Shown here in pieces: positions 31,801-44,601 of a DNA stretch of 64,000 bases. Position 1 is the stretch's first letter, and every line of letters starts with the position of its first letter. Location: assembly GCA_008638375.1 (NCBI GenBank), contig CM018046.1:47282626-47346625 (forward strand), written 5' to 3'. This stretch comes from Nyssa sinensis. Taxonomy: Eukaryota > Streptophyta > Magnoliopsida > Cornales > Nyssaceae. The notes beneath the pieces were generated by a model. It saw only the letters and a program-made list of their open reading frames with translations, was not told where the DNA came from and ran no database searches. The translations under genes were made by a program, and so were the position numbers.

Positions 31801-32607
31801 ATGTTTCACTTGCCCATTCCCCCCATAGTGCTCCCAGATATGCCATAAATTTTTGAAAGGGCCAATAAGCATGAGTCAACTCAACTAGCATTTTTGAGTT
31901 ACAAAGAAAACACTATCTAGCATTTTTGAAAGGGCCTATAGATGTACAATCAACAACTTAATGAATCACAAAAGACTAGTGTCATAAGGAAATCTGTTAA
32001 GAAGTCCTTTATTTTAATATGCATGGATTGCAACTGTATATTTAAGCTCTCTGCTCTGTTTTCAAATCATTGTCCTTCTCATTAAATTTTCAAATCCCCC
32101 TTCCTAAGGGGTAATTATTTCAACCCTGAGCCCAAAGTCATTCTTTTTCTTTTTCGCTTTTTTCCCCTCAAGTCTGTATCAGACTCATTTGGATTATGGG
32201 TATTAGTCTAGACTCAAAAATCAAAATGGGTCAGGACCCAGGAACATCTTAAGAGTATGAAAGTACAATTTTTTGAATCACCACTACGGTTCAAATATCA
32301 ACAGGATCGCAGCATGTATTCTAAAATCAATTATCACTCAAAAGAAGAAAGGAAAAGACAAACCTCAAAAAATAAAAACAGAGAATAACTTTAAGAATCA
32401 TAAAATTAGTGCAGAAACTATATTTCAATTCTTATAACCCGTATATCAAAGCCGAATAGTGAACGCAAAACTCACGTAACATAATGAAATTGTATCTTGT
32501 AAGCCGTTTCTAGTCCTTAGCACTAGAATGCATATACATATAAATGCATACATATACTGATATATATGTATCTATATATAACATCACAGAATATCATACC
32601 TTTCCAT
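28823..32607 (-). CDS. MBR/HIP1-like RING-H2 E3 ubiquitin ligase, copy A
   Basis: Probable E3 ubiquitin ligase. Exons in transcript order: 32607-32600, 30777-29808, 29664-29581, 29255-29088, 28960-28823; 1368 nt, 455 residues. The first coding exon is only ATGGAAAG and joins GAATCG to give MERNRALQHLED; the 978-nt sum of exons 1 and 2 keeps phase. The long second exon is rich in His, Gln, Asn and Ser and contains a duplicated 26-residue unit (MLNRPxQEWxHDVVQQLQNIRN). Next comes an ELFSLEEEMGYFNTGLSEETI block typical of MBR1/MBR2/HIP1 ligases, then the RING-H2: Cys406, Cys409, Cys424, His426, His429, Cys432, Cys443, Cys446, ending seven codons after the last pair. Tandem paralogue of the gene on its right. 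The 1.8-kb intron 1 is non-coding. Confidence 0.85.
30557..30740 (-). repeat. in-frame 26-codon tandem duplication in E3 copy A
   Basis: Two 78-bp units differing at a few bases, each encoding a version of MLNRPxQEWxHDVVQQLQNIRN. Copy B has a single related MLNHPGQEQ segment, so the duplication arose after the genes separated. Confidence 0.85.
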
Positions 32608-32771
32608 GGCCAACAGATAATCGGATATGGCTGAAGACTTTCTTTCCTGGTCAAAAGATATGGAGCAGCACAAAAAACACCACAAATATTACTAAGAAAA
32701 CCCGGAGAGAGAGAGAGAGAGATAGCTTTTTTTTAGAGTGAGAAGAGGGAGTTTGTATGGAGATTGATAAT

Positions 32772-32782
32772 CATATATATAA
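32772..32782 (-). promoter_or_regulatory. TATA box of E3 copy A
   Basis: CTTTATATATATGA on the minus strand about 170 bp upstream of the start codon, followed downstream by a CT-rich leader (GA-rich on the plus strand, 32698-32722). Confidence 0.5.
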
Positions 32783-33756
32783 AGATTTCGGGTATCATCA
32801 GATTCAGATAAACTGTGATTCGGAAAAAGGAAAGTTGTTTCCAAATTCGAGTTGGTAATGCTGTATAGTTCCGAATCACGAGTGGAAATTGAGACACGTG
32901 AACTTGGCAATTTTATCTTAAGTTATTAACTATATATCTTATCTTTAAATTAACTATATAACTTAAATGTATTGTAAATCTGGTTATTAGAGATATAAAT
33001 TTGAAAAGTATATTATTATTTGATAAATTTTGATACTCACAAGTTTTTTATGAAATTAATAAAATTTGAGTTCAGGCATAAATATATTTGAATGATGCAT
33101 CGATATGTTTAACACAATTAATTAAAAGACATGTACAAATTTTAATCGTTATCAATTAAATAAAATTTTAATACGGTTAGGTTAAAAGAAATCCTAAGTG
33201 AAAGTAACTTGTCTCTTATAAAAGACCTTTGGGAGACTTCTTAATGTGATACTCATATTTTGTATTGTTTGGGTGAGAATCATAGAATTAGTATATAAAA
33301 TATCACAAGTTTTACTATTAACAATTTAAACTTAAGTTTTTAAGTCATGATATTATAAACTTTTTAGATTATTGAGACAGTGGGTTTGGAGCATTTTCTA
33401 ATTATTGAATTTTTTATAAAAATTTTTAATTATTAAATTTTTTAATATTTTTGTTAACTAAAAAATGTTTTTTTTTTTATATGAATATGACTTTCTGTAT
33501 GATAAAACTTTTTCATCAGCAGATTTTAATAACATTTTTAGTCTTTCATAAATAAATTTAAAACAAAACATATAGTATTTTTAATATATAAAAAGAACTC
33601 CTAATATATTTTTGTACTAAAAAAATTATATTTCATTTGCTTATATTATACTTTTTCTTATTTATAATACTTTGATTCCACGTACATAGAAATAATAAAT
33701 ATAATTATAAAAGTATGTCAAAATAAGTTTTATATATATATATAACTATTTAATCT

Positions 33757-34080
33757 TGTTAATAATTACTATTATAAAAGGTTTTTATGAAAAAATAATA
33801 AATAATAGAATTACTAATTATTCATCATAAAATCAAGTTGGTTTTTTAAAAATTTATTGAATATTAATTATAAGACAATTATTAATAATCCTAAATCAAT
33901 TTTACTAAAAATATTAATATTGTTAATGATTACTATTATAAAAAAAATTTATGAAAAAAGAATAAGTAATAGAATTACTAATTATTCAACTTAAAATCAA
34001 GTGATTTTTAAAAATTTATTAAATATTAATTATAAGAAAATTAACAATAATCCTAAATCAATTTTACTAAAAATATCTAT
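33757..34080. repeat. 164-bp tandem duplication in the copy B 3' flank
   Basis: Two units (from 33757 and 33921) share TGTTAATxATTACTATTATAA, TAGAATTACTAATTATTCA and CCTAAATCAATTTTACTAAA in the same order. The copy A flank has a single unit. Confidence 0.8.
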
Positions 34081-34566
34081 TTTAACCTTATTTCTTAAAC
34101 TCCTGTTATTTAAGAAAGAAGCATCTCTAGGACAAATTCTCTTTGTTAAATGACTTTTAAGTATAAAAGAATTCATTATTGTAGTTTAAACCACTCAAGA
34201 GAAGCTTTGTTGCCCAAATTTTTGCTAAGAAGCTTCTCTTCTATTACTTGAAAATTTAAGTTTAGCAAACAAATAAAAAACTACATGAATGTGAGAAATT
34301 TAATCAGAAAGTACATGAGTTGGGTAAAAAATCTCAAGATACACAAGTAAATATAGATCAATGAATAAAATGGAACAAAAAATATATTTGCTTCACTCCG
34401 TACCCTTCATTACACTTCATCCTCAATTTCTCTTAATACATCAGTGGATGCATGCTGCATCAAACATAATGGCTATTAATAATAGTTACATAGAAACTGA
34501 TGTAGCATGCATCCGAGGTATCTTGAGAGAAATTATGAGAAAAAATAATGGAAAACATCTAGCTCT

Positions 34567-37500
34567 CTACTCTACTATCAACGCTGTAGATTTGCAAACA
34601 GGGCAAACATTTTTCTTAAACAGCCACTCCTTTATGCAGTCTGCATGATAATCATGTCCGCACTGAAGAGTTCCAACTGTCTCATTGCTTTCATACTCCT
34701 CCTGCAAAATTGCACACCATTTGTTATCAGTAATCACAGTGATTAACGTAACCTTAATAAGCTAAAAAACACATTTCTCGGCATGAGACTGAAACTAGTT
34801 CTACAAACCTGGCATATAACGCAGATTTCAGGCTCTTGATCCATGGTTGGGGGTTCATTCAAATTGGCAGCAATCTCAGATGAAACATGGGTTCTTGTTT
34901 TTAGATGCCTTGTGATTGTTTCCTCTGACAAACCGGTATTTACATGGCCCATTTCTTCCGCCAGAGAAAGTAGCTCCTGCAGTTGCATTTGCTCTTAGTA
35001 GGTTGCTAATACAGGTATGATGCTTTTATGAAATGTTCGATTAGATTTTCAGAGAATTATTTGCATTTCAACCCTAATGTATCATAGCAAATAGTTTCAT
35101 AGTCATAATGAATACACTACCTTTTTTCCTTTCATATGAAAATAATGAAATCATAGAGTGAAGGCATTCATAACCAATTTTCTCAATGGACTTTTTCATT
35201 CCTAAACACAAGATAGTGTGTTCCGCTATAATAAATGCAGGTGAAACCACTTATACAAAGAATTTTTTTGAAATCATATTAAGTATCATAGAAAGGGAAA
35301 TCAACTTAAGTAAATTACCTCATAAGAGATGTCTTCATCATCCCACTGTGTATCAGGGACATTGAGATCATCTTCATCATCCAAGAGTTCAAAAATGGCC
35401 ACCGACTACAGACAACGGGGGAAATATTAGTTCCACTTATAATGATTAAATAAAGTGGTGTAGACTTATAATCTGCCTCAAAAATGCATACTGGAAGAGA
35501 AGACTATATAACAAAAACTGAAAGTAAAGCAGCAGAAAGCACAAAAAATTACATCTACGAGGAGGAAGTAATGATTGCCCTGTGGTTGAGGTAGATCACT
35601 CTGATAAAGCTGGCTTGTGGAGGACCTAAAATTTCTGTTACCAGAAGAAGGATTTGTAGTCTCAAGCAGGGAGGGGGAGCTTATTTGATGCCTGTGTGAA
35701 GACGATGGTATTTGAGGCTGGAAGTGGAAATTGTTTCCTCTCATCCATTGCATAGGATGACTTGGCTGATGCTGATGAGACCAATAATGGTTTGCGTAAG
35801 AAGGGTGCGAATGATTTTGCTCCACGGAGTTCAGGGTGGACAGCTGAAAGGAAGAATCTATAAAGCTTTGTTGAACTAGGTGGTTATGATCATGCACTGC
35901 AACAGATGAATGATAGTTTAGTGGAGCAGGATATGATCTGCAATTAGATGATGGAATTGGATGATGATAGTAGAAGTTGGAAGCAGCAGCAGCACCACCA
36001 CCACCACCACCACCTAAGTCAGCAACTGAAATGGGCTGATGGTTCTGAAGACCACTGAAATGAGTCTGATAGGATATAGAACCATGGCGATGATCTGGAA
36101 AATCATGAAAATTCTGATTCCTTGCACCATTATCATGGTGTAGAAACTGAGAATGTTCGCTCTGAAAAACATGAGGTGCATAGTGGAGATGGTCCTGCCT
36201 ATTGTAAAAATTACCATAGGCTATATGAGTGAGGTGAAGGTCTGGGAAAGAATCATTAAAGTTATGATTCCTTCCACTATTTCCATGGGGGAGAAACTGA
36301 GAATTATGACCCAAAACAGCATGAGTCATATAGGGCAGCTGTTCTTGCCCAGGGTGATTGAGCATTTGACTACTGTGCAGTCTGTTCCTTCGATCCGCGT
36401 TATCTAAATGCTGCCGCATGTTCCTTTGACCCACGTCTTCTAAATGTTGCAGCATGTGATTCCTGCTTTCAATCACAAATAAGAAGACACAGTCAGAAGA
36501 CAAATTAAATAATACTGGCAAGAAGTAATGATATCTAATCCCTTCTGGAAAGAAATTAAAAAACAAAAGATAATGCTAACTATTCTAAAATATTATATAT
36601 ATGAAATTATTTAAGATTTGAAATACCATTCACAATTACATTATAAAAAACATATATAAAGTACCTGAGTGGGAAAAAAATGGCTCTAAAAGACAAATAA
36701 ATCCTACAACAGTATAATCACATAACCATAGAGGACACACAGAAAAGAAAATAAAAATAAAAATCCAAAAGTTACAGCATAAGGTATGGATCAACATTTT
36801 TTACAAGCTATCTGGATGAGCAATTCACTCTCTAATTTTGTCCTCTGAGGTATCACTGGACACCAAATCTGGTGTCGCCCTTCAGTCTAGTATGTATGGA
36901 CCATGGAGAGCAAGAAAACATACACACACCTTAGAAGAGTGAGCTACCAGAGGAAACAATGGATTTGTCAATAAATATTAACAAGTGTTTTGCTGAATCT
37001 AGAAGATTAGAGGAAAGCCCAGAAGAATGTAGCACAAAGAAGCAATGGCAAAAAGGAAATTGAGATCAATACTAAATATGTAAAAGAATCATTAGCTTGT
37101 AACCATAACATTAATCCATTCTTTATCTTTTTCACCAAAATAAATCAGTTTAACCGAGATGTATATCTAATAAGGCACCATGCACAGCATAAGACACTCT
37201 TATTAAGATGAATGAGACCGAACCCTAGGAAGAATCCTGATTTTTTCATTAAAGTGTGGAAATCCAGTTTTAGATTGTGGGCGGTTTGTGGTAAATATAG
37301 AGTTTACACATTAAGAACAGAACAAGGTCGCCTGAGCTCGTTCATCAGCCATCCTTCTGCACCTACTATCAAGCACAAGAATGATTTCAGAAAAGTTGAG
37401 AGTATGAGGCAGCTACATGGTATGAATCTTTTTTTAGCTATCTGCTCCTTTTTTAGTCCAACACCCCAGAATAGGATCAAAAGTTGTCAAGATCCACATT

Positions 37501-39157
37501 CACAAGGGTAAGAATATTGCTATTTCATAATAATGAGTAGAAGAACTTTAATAGGGTGAATACAGCACCATATAATTCTCACTCGAATAATACTTATTTG
37601 CAAAGCAGCAATGCTCATCCCCCACACCCCCCAATAGTATTCCAAGACCAAGATGTCTTAATTTTTTTTTTTAAACTCAAAAATGGTCTATGGCCCTACA
37701 AGTATGATGATTGTTGGGAACTTCCACTCCTCTATATTCAAAACAAGCCTCTCTAGGAGCATTACAATCTGCAGATAAAAAACGATCCCTTATGAAGTCT
37801 CTATTATTCTTATTCTTATCATGCATGTTGTGAGCCCCTCTCGATCCTACTTATAGAGTTTATGCTTACCAAGCCTATTCTACTAAAATAGGGATACAAA
37901 AAGAAGGCATTCCCCTTTGTTTGTTGTGGATCTTGCTCGCAAATAAAATGAGTGGATATATTCATCACTTACCTCCTGCTCTTAATCCCATCTGTATGCC
38001 TCAAAAAAGAACTTTCTTTCTCCTGCTCTTTACCTTGAGCTTTATAAAGATAGAATGTTTCACTTGCATTATCACTTTAGCATTGTTCATTCCCCCCATA
38101 GTGCTCCCAGATAAGAAATAACTATCCATAAATTTTGGAAAGGACCTATAAGCACGAATCAACTCAACTAGCATTTTTGATTAACATACTAGTTACCATC
38201 TATTACACTGCTCACTATGCTCCCAAGATGCTTTTATGGATAGACCATTGACTAAATTGAGTTGAATTTGCCCATATAAGGAAGCATATATTTGAGATTT
38301 CGTCTTCCCTTTGATCAGGTCGCCCACTTCTGCCACTGAACATGTTTCTGAAATTTGCTGCCCACGGGACACCACTTCCCCCTCCCAAGAGGAAAAAGAA
38401 GATGAGAGAAAAAAGGAACGAGTGAGGGAAAAAAGCATGTCATCCAGAATGACTTATCGCTAGTAGAATTACTAAGAAAAATTTTCCAGAAGTATATCAC
38501 ACCAATTTGACAAATCAATGTAACTAGATGGCAAAGTAGGCTTCCACAACCTGCAAAGCGATATAATCTGCAACTCCTCTGCGTAAGTGCCTGTGCCTCC
38601 TCAACACATGTATTAAGAAGTCCACTATCTGCTCTGTCTCCAGATCATTGTCCTTCTCATTAAATTTTCAATCCTCCTTCCATAGGGGTAATTATTTCAA
38701 TCCTAAGCCAAAAGGCTTTCTTTTCTTTTTCTTTCTTTTTTCCCCTCAAGTCCGTACCAGATTCCTTTGGTTTGTGGGTAATTAGTCCAGACTCAAAAAT
38801 CAAATTGGATCAGGACTTAGGAACATCTTGAACTGGTGAGTATGAAAGTACAGTTTTGTTGAATCACCACCAACATGTATTCTAAAATCAGTTATCACTC
38901 AAAATGGGGAAAGAAAAAAGAGAAGGAAAATTAAAACAGAGAATAGCATAAGAATCATAAAATTACTGCAGAAACTATATCTCAATTCTCATCACATATA
39001 TATATATATATATATATATATCAACGCAAATCAGTGAACGCAAAAGGCACGTAACATAATGAACTTGTAAACCGTTTCTACTCCTTAATATACGAATGCA
39101 TATACATAGACTGATATATGTATATATATAACGTCACAGAATATCATACCTTTCCAT
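34567..39157 (-). CDS. MBR/HIP1-like RING-H2 E3 ubiquitin ligase, copy B
   Basis: Tandem paralogue of copy A. Exons in transcript order: 39157-39150, 36462-35559, 35405-35319, 34976-34809, 34701-34567; 1302 nt, 433 residues. The 8-nt exon ATGGAAAG is conserved and joins GAATCACATG to give MERNHMLQHLED. The second exon is His/Gln-rich and has a Gly7-Ala4 tract (a CCA/CAG repeat at about 35977-36013) that copy A lacks. RING-H2 ligands: Cys385, Cys388, Cys403, His405, His408, Cys411, Cys422, Cys425. All splice sites match copy A, and both copies are open, so both look functional. Intron 1 is about 870 bp longer than in copy A because of extra segments (about 37207-37357, 37590-38030 and 38200-38600). 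The promoter is internally duplicated. Confidence 0.85.
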
Positions 39158-39304
39158 GGTGAACGGTATGGCCAAAGACGTTCTTTCCTGGTGAACAGAT
39201 ATGGCCGAAGATGTTCTTTCCCCTACGTTCTAGAGGAGCACAAAGAACACCACAAATATTTCTAAGAAAACCCAGAGAGAGAATATAGAAAGATCTTGTT
39301 TGGA

Positions 39305-39502
39305 GTGAGAAGAGGGAGTTTGGATGGAGATTCATTATCATATATAAAAAGATTTTGGGCATCATCAGATCAACTGTGATTCGGAAAAAGGAAAGTTATT
39401 GGAGTGAGAAGAGAAAGCTTGGATGGAGATTCATTATCATATATAAAAAGATTTTGGGTATCATCAGATCAACTGTGATTCGGAAAAAGCACAGTTATTT
39501 CT
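39305..39502 (-). promoter_or_regulatory. duplicated core promoter of E3 copy B
   Basis: Two 99-bp tandem units, each with a TATA-like TTTTTATATATGATAA (minus strand; near 39341 and 39440) and the ACTGTGATTCGG-containing upstream block (seen on the plus strand). Copy A has one such unit. Two transcription starts are possible. Confidence 0.7.
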
Positions 39503-42500
39503 TTCCAAATTCGAGTCGGTAGTATACGACCGTTGTTTTCGACAACTGCGACTGGAGATATCAGTGGCGCATTTTAGCAATTCCATACTATTTCACTATT
39601 TTTAATTTAGAATTAAATTGAAACTAACAATAAAATTTTATAATTATTTTTTTGTAATCAACTTTCTCTATTTTTTTTAAATAATGATAATAGAGTTAAA
39701 GTTGCACAATAAATAAATATCTCGATGCATTTTTTCTATATTAATATGATAAAATAGATAAATAAGTAAGTTGTTGTATTTAATGGTAATTTTGATTGTT
39801 TGTATTTAAGTAATTTTAGGTACGTAATGTTTTAGATTATTTGTGACGGTTTGATTTAAAAATAATCTTTAATATGTGTGTGTGAGCACGAGTTCTTGTA
39901 TGTATCAAATTTTAATCTTTTTGATTTTACAAAGTTTAGGTGAGATATTGGAAAGTAGAGAATTACCTTGTCTTTAAAGTTTTATTGTCTTTGATATAAA
40001 AACTTTTGAATGAGGTGATCCTAAAGAACAAACAAATTAAAGATATATAGTAAATCACAAAGTTGTACCATTAAATGAAATTTTTTATTATAACTTGAAT
40101 GAGTACAAAGAATTGCAAACGTGCAAGTTGTAATAAGGTATGAAGGTGATGGAAGAAAAAGAAGCAGACGAATTGTAGAAGTGTAAGTTACAACTAACTT
40201 ATGATTATAGATATCGTAGACTAGGTTAAGACTACATTAAGATAAAATAAATTACAAGAGTTGATTAATGCAAGGTCCTCAACTTCTCTTTGATTATGAT
40301 ATTTATTGGCATCATTGAGAATGACGGTTAAGTTCATCTTACATGTTTCTTACTTCGTCGTTTAATTCTGATGTTTTATGACAGTTAGTTATATTAGATG
40401 ATTATGTTCCAATCAAACTTTCTTACGTTTTCTGATAGAAACTTATTTCTAATTTTTTCGATCTGATGCCACATGTCCTACACTCGCTTGCTTGATTGTC
40501 TTTTTGGTGAAATGCAAAACACTTTCTCTATTGTTGACACCTATCCATGTTTGTATAGTAGTTAATTTCCGTCCCTACATACGTATCTATAATTCTTTGC
40601 ATCCTAGTCGTCTAAGTATCATGTCTTTTGATTGTTCTATCTAGGTTAGTTGATTGTTCAAGACATCTGTATTTAATTATTTTAGTCTTTAAATTTCTTG
40701 TTTGTTGTACCTTCTTTCAAATAGAGGGTTCATTTGGATGAGTTAAAAAAGTGTGATTTGAGTTAAATAGCGATTTGAATAAGTAGATATGAAAAAATGT
40801 TATTCGAGTTAAGTTATTGAGTGTTTGGATGAATGTATTTAATAAATACTTAAATGATATTGTATCATTTGAATTGACTATTAATAAGTGTCACTATTCA
40901 TTAAACTGTTTTTTTAAAAAAATTCTGTTAAATTAATTTTAAAAATATTCATTTTAAATTAGTTAAAAATCAATTACCTGTGACCAATAAATTGAATCAA
41001 TCACTGACGGAATAGGAGGTCTATACTTAATATCTTGAATCATTAGCATGTTAACTATTCCCAACAAGCCAACATTAAAACTTGGCTTATTATTGGTTGA
41101 AGGCCTAATGGCCTACCATGCACCTGATCGATTACACAATTGATTTTTATGACCCATGACTTGACAAAGATTTCTTTCTTTGGGTGAGATTTTTATTGTT
41201 TGGTTCCCGCTTGATTGGGTCCTATTCTGGCTTCTGGTTTGCATGCATCCGTGATTTTCGTTTGTTGGAATAAGAACTTCGTCGAAAACAAGCGGACGAA
41301 GTCCAATGTTGGAAGCTTCTAACGTGCCGTAGATGCAAATACTATGTTTGAGGTTTAAAACTGACATGACTCATGAAATGGAATTGATTGAAATCCGACA
41401 CCAACCATATCCATATATGGGATTAGGTGGCACGCATCTCAAGAAGATATACATCCATAACTACTGACGTCAGCAATAACGCCCGCTCATGGTATCAAAA
41501 CAGAAAACCCAAAAAAAAATAAAAATAAAAAAATTAATCCCGATGTATTATGTGAATAATAAATGTTACACATCAGTTCAGCATAAGAATCATAAATTAA
41601 TGAATAAAGTAATCATTAACTTGGATAAAAGCTGTCTATTATTCATCTCTTTGCATATTAAATATAGTTTTCTTTTGATGCTATGTTTAATATTATAGAA
41701 TTGAATCCTTATTAGAATTAAAATCAAATTGATTTTAATTTTGACCTATTTTGTCTTTAATTTAAACTATTTTTAATTCTAAAGTTTTAAAATTGTGGGG
41801 CTTAAAACAATATAAAATTATTACTAGACATTCAATTTTTATTTTAAAATTTGAATATCAAATTATGTATTTACTTTATCAGTATGACATTTTATTTTAT
41901 TAATAATAGAATTGACACATTAATCACATATTTTGATTAACATTAATTATGTTAATATTTATTATATAAAATCAGTTGACATTTGAAAATAAAAATCATA
42001 CAAGATAGACATTTTATCTGACTCATCTTATAGTCTCACTCTTACGAAAGTAAAACATTGATTTATCAGATTTAATAATAAGTCTCGCTCTTTGTAAAAA
42101 AAAAAATTATTTTATAAATTTATTATATATATGTGACGATTTATATAATTTTTATAATATAATAAATTTTATTACATTTTACAAAATAATGTGATGAACC
42201 TATAAAATAATTTATGGCATGAGAAGATAAATTGTAATGTAGAATATTCATCTTTATTAAATGAAAATTCATGAGAAATTGTAGTGAAAGAATCTTTTCA
42301 TTAAAAAAAAACTAATGCTAAATATAGTAATTTTTTTAAGCTATTTTTTCATAGATAACACGTGTATCTATTATAATAAATCTAACAATTTTGTATTTAA
42401 ACTTGAAAAAATGTGGTCTAAAAATTTATTATATTTAGCATTTTTGACCGAAAGAAATGCCAGATTATAGTGATATCTTCATGAGCGCGTTTAACTACTT

Positions 42501-42794
42501 GATTATAGAGCAAGGATTAGAAGAGCAAATCTCAATCAACCCGTGCCCACTCCCATCCTTGTCGCGTAATTCTAAGACCTCTCTTTTGTCTGTGCGGCCT
42601 TCGTCAACCCAAAAGCATTCAAAAATTCAATCACTCACCAATTTCCAATCTCCCTTCAATTTCTCTCTTTCTCTCCCCCTCTAACCAAGATCTCTCTCAA
42701 ATTACATCCAAACCCTAATTCTCAATCACCTATCTGAATTCAAACCCAATATTCGAGCTCATCTGTGGCCTCTTCATCTTCGTCTTCGTATTCG
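39503..42794. other. intergenic between E3 copy B and ACX3 (divergent)
   Basis: AT-rich; no gene found. Open frames at 41113-41367 and 41489-41698 show no domain. The last 250 bp before ACX3 are CT-rich (TCTCTCTTTCTCTCC) and likely form its leader and promoter. Confidence 0.55.
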
Positions 42795-44569
42795 ATGGAT
42801 CGCGTAACATTTCGTACTCAAGTCCTCGCCAGACACCTCCACCAACCCAATATTTCTTCGACTCCTCCTCTGGAACCCTCCGTATGCCTCCAATACTCTC
42901 CTCCCGAGCTCTCTGAGCGGTTCGAATTCGACACAAAATTGATGCGCAAGCTTATGGACGGTCACAATGTGGAGGACCGGGACTGGTTGTTCGGAGTGAT
43001 GAGGCAGAGTAAGTTGTTCTGCCCTAGAGAGAGGGGTGGACGAGTGTTCGTGTCGCCCGACTATAACCAGTCCATGGAGCAGCAGAGAGAGATGACCATG
43101 AAGCGAATTGGGTACTTGTTGGATCGCGGCGTTTTTGATGGGTGGCTTACGGCCAAAGGGCTTGAATCCGACATGCGAAAATTCGCGCTCTTTGAGGTCA
43201 TTGGATTGTATGATCACTCGCTTGCGGTTAAGCTTGGCGTTCATATCTTTCTCTGGTAGGTAATTCGTTTTATGGTTAATTGGTTGACGTTTATGATTTT
43301 TTTGATGTTGTGTTAATGTGTTAGGGAATTGGGAGATTTGGGTAGAATAAATGTTGTTCTTGCTTTCAGTTTATCTCTGTTCGGTTGCTGAGAAATTGAA
43401 GGAAAAAGAATCAATTAAGAAAGTTTTGCTCTGTTTGGTTACTCAGAGAATGTTTACATCGAAAAGTAATAAATTTTTTTATGTAAAAAAAAGTAATTAA
43501 AATTTTTAAATTTCTCTTTCCGTATTTTTTTCTCAACGAAAGGTTAAGGTGCTGTTTTGATAAAACAGAAGATTAAGCACTGATAAATTTTAACGCTGAA
43601 TTAATACTCCTGATGACTTCAACCAGCTGAATTTGTAGAACTAAAATTTAAGAGTAAATTTCTAAATTCAAATTGAATTTTAAAATAACCTTTCACTTGG
43701 CGCATTCAGCATTCACTGACAAATGAGGTATCTTTGAATTAAACTTCATTCCCTTCATAAGTGATTTTTTTTTTCAAGCGATAACTAATTGTGGGTTATC
43801 AATCACACTTAGAGGAAAATCTTTCAAAATTTCAGCGTTAATAGCACCTAACTTTGGGGGTTTCAGTGTGTTGATTACTGTTGGTGGGAAACCAAAACTA
43901 TCCAAGAAATGAACATGTTGCTATGGGCAGTGGTGGATCCAGAATGGGGGAAAAAATGTAAGAATCAGAATCTAGGGGCTCTTGTGGAAATATGAAAAAT
44001 TTTGGGGGGGGGGGGGGGGGTTGGCAGGCAAGCTGGTTCTGCAAGTTTCAACTGGGTGGTCTTTTATTTTTTTCTTTATTTTTCTATCGTGTAATGTAGT
44101 GGCCCTCATCTTGTTTAAGATATTAGGTTGTTACATCTGTAACCATGATTGCTGTCACGAGGTTAATTTTTGCTTCGCAATAATGTCGCCCCAATTATGG
44201 TGTTGCCTTTGCAACCAACCCTCAACTTGTTACGCAGCACACACACATAGTAAACACAATGCAATGCGGCAGCACACACACATAGTAAACACAATGCAAT
44301 GCACACGTTTACAGGGAAAACACTCCCAAACTTTTATATTGAGATCAATCAAATTATAAAAGAATATTAATCCGACCAAAGGCTCTTTGCCTTCATTGCA
44401 AGGTCTTGGTAAGTTTAAATACACAGAAAAGATGGCGGTTGACACCTCCAACTGTCCAAGGGTTTGCTGGATTAGTCTAGATGGGCTACCTGTGGCATAG
44501 CAATTATGAAAAACTAGAGTTGCCTGCCACTTGCTTGCAACTGCTGTGCCAGCACATCACCCACATGTG

Positions 44570-44601
<32 letters not shown>

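Larger units (their letters stand above)
32608..34566. other. spacer between tandem E3 copies
   Basis: The copy A promoter lies at about 32700-32920 and ends the duplicated block. AT-rich DNA follows, and from about 33390 the 3' flank of copy B begins, matching the 3' flank of copy A. No gene. Confidence 0.6.

Noticed and set aside
42765..42794. Upstream GTG start for ACX3
   Set aside because: Plant nuclear genes rarely start at GTG, and the first ATG at 42795 places the PTS2-like motif correctly.
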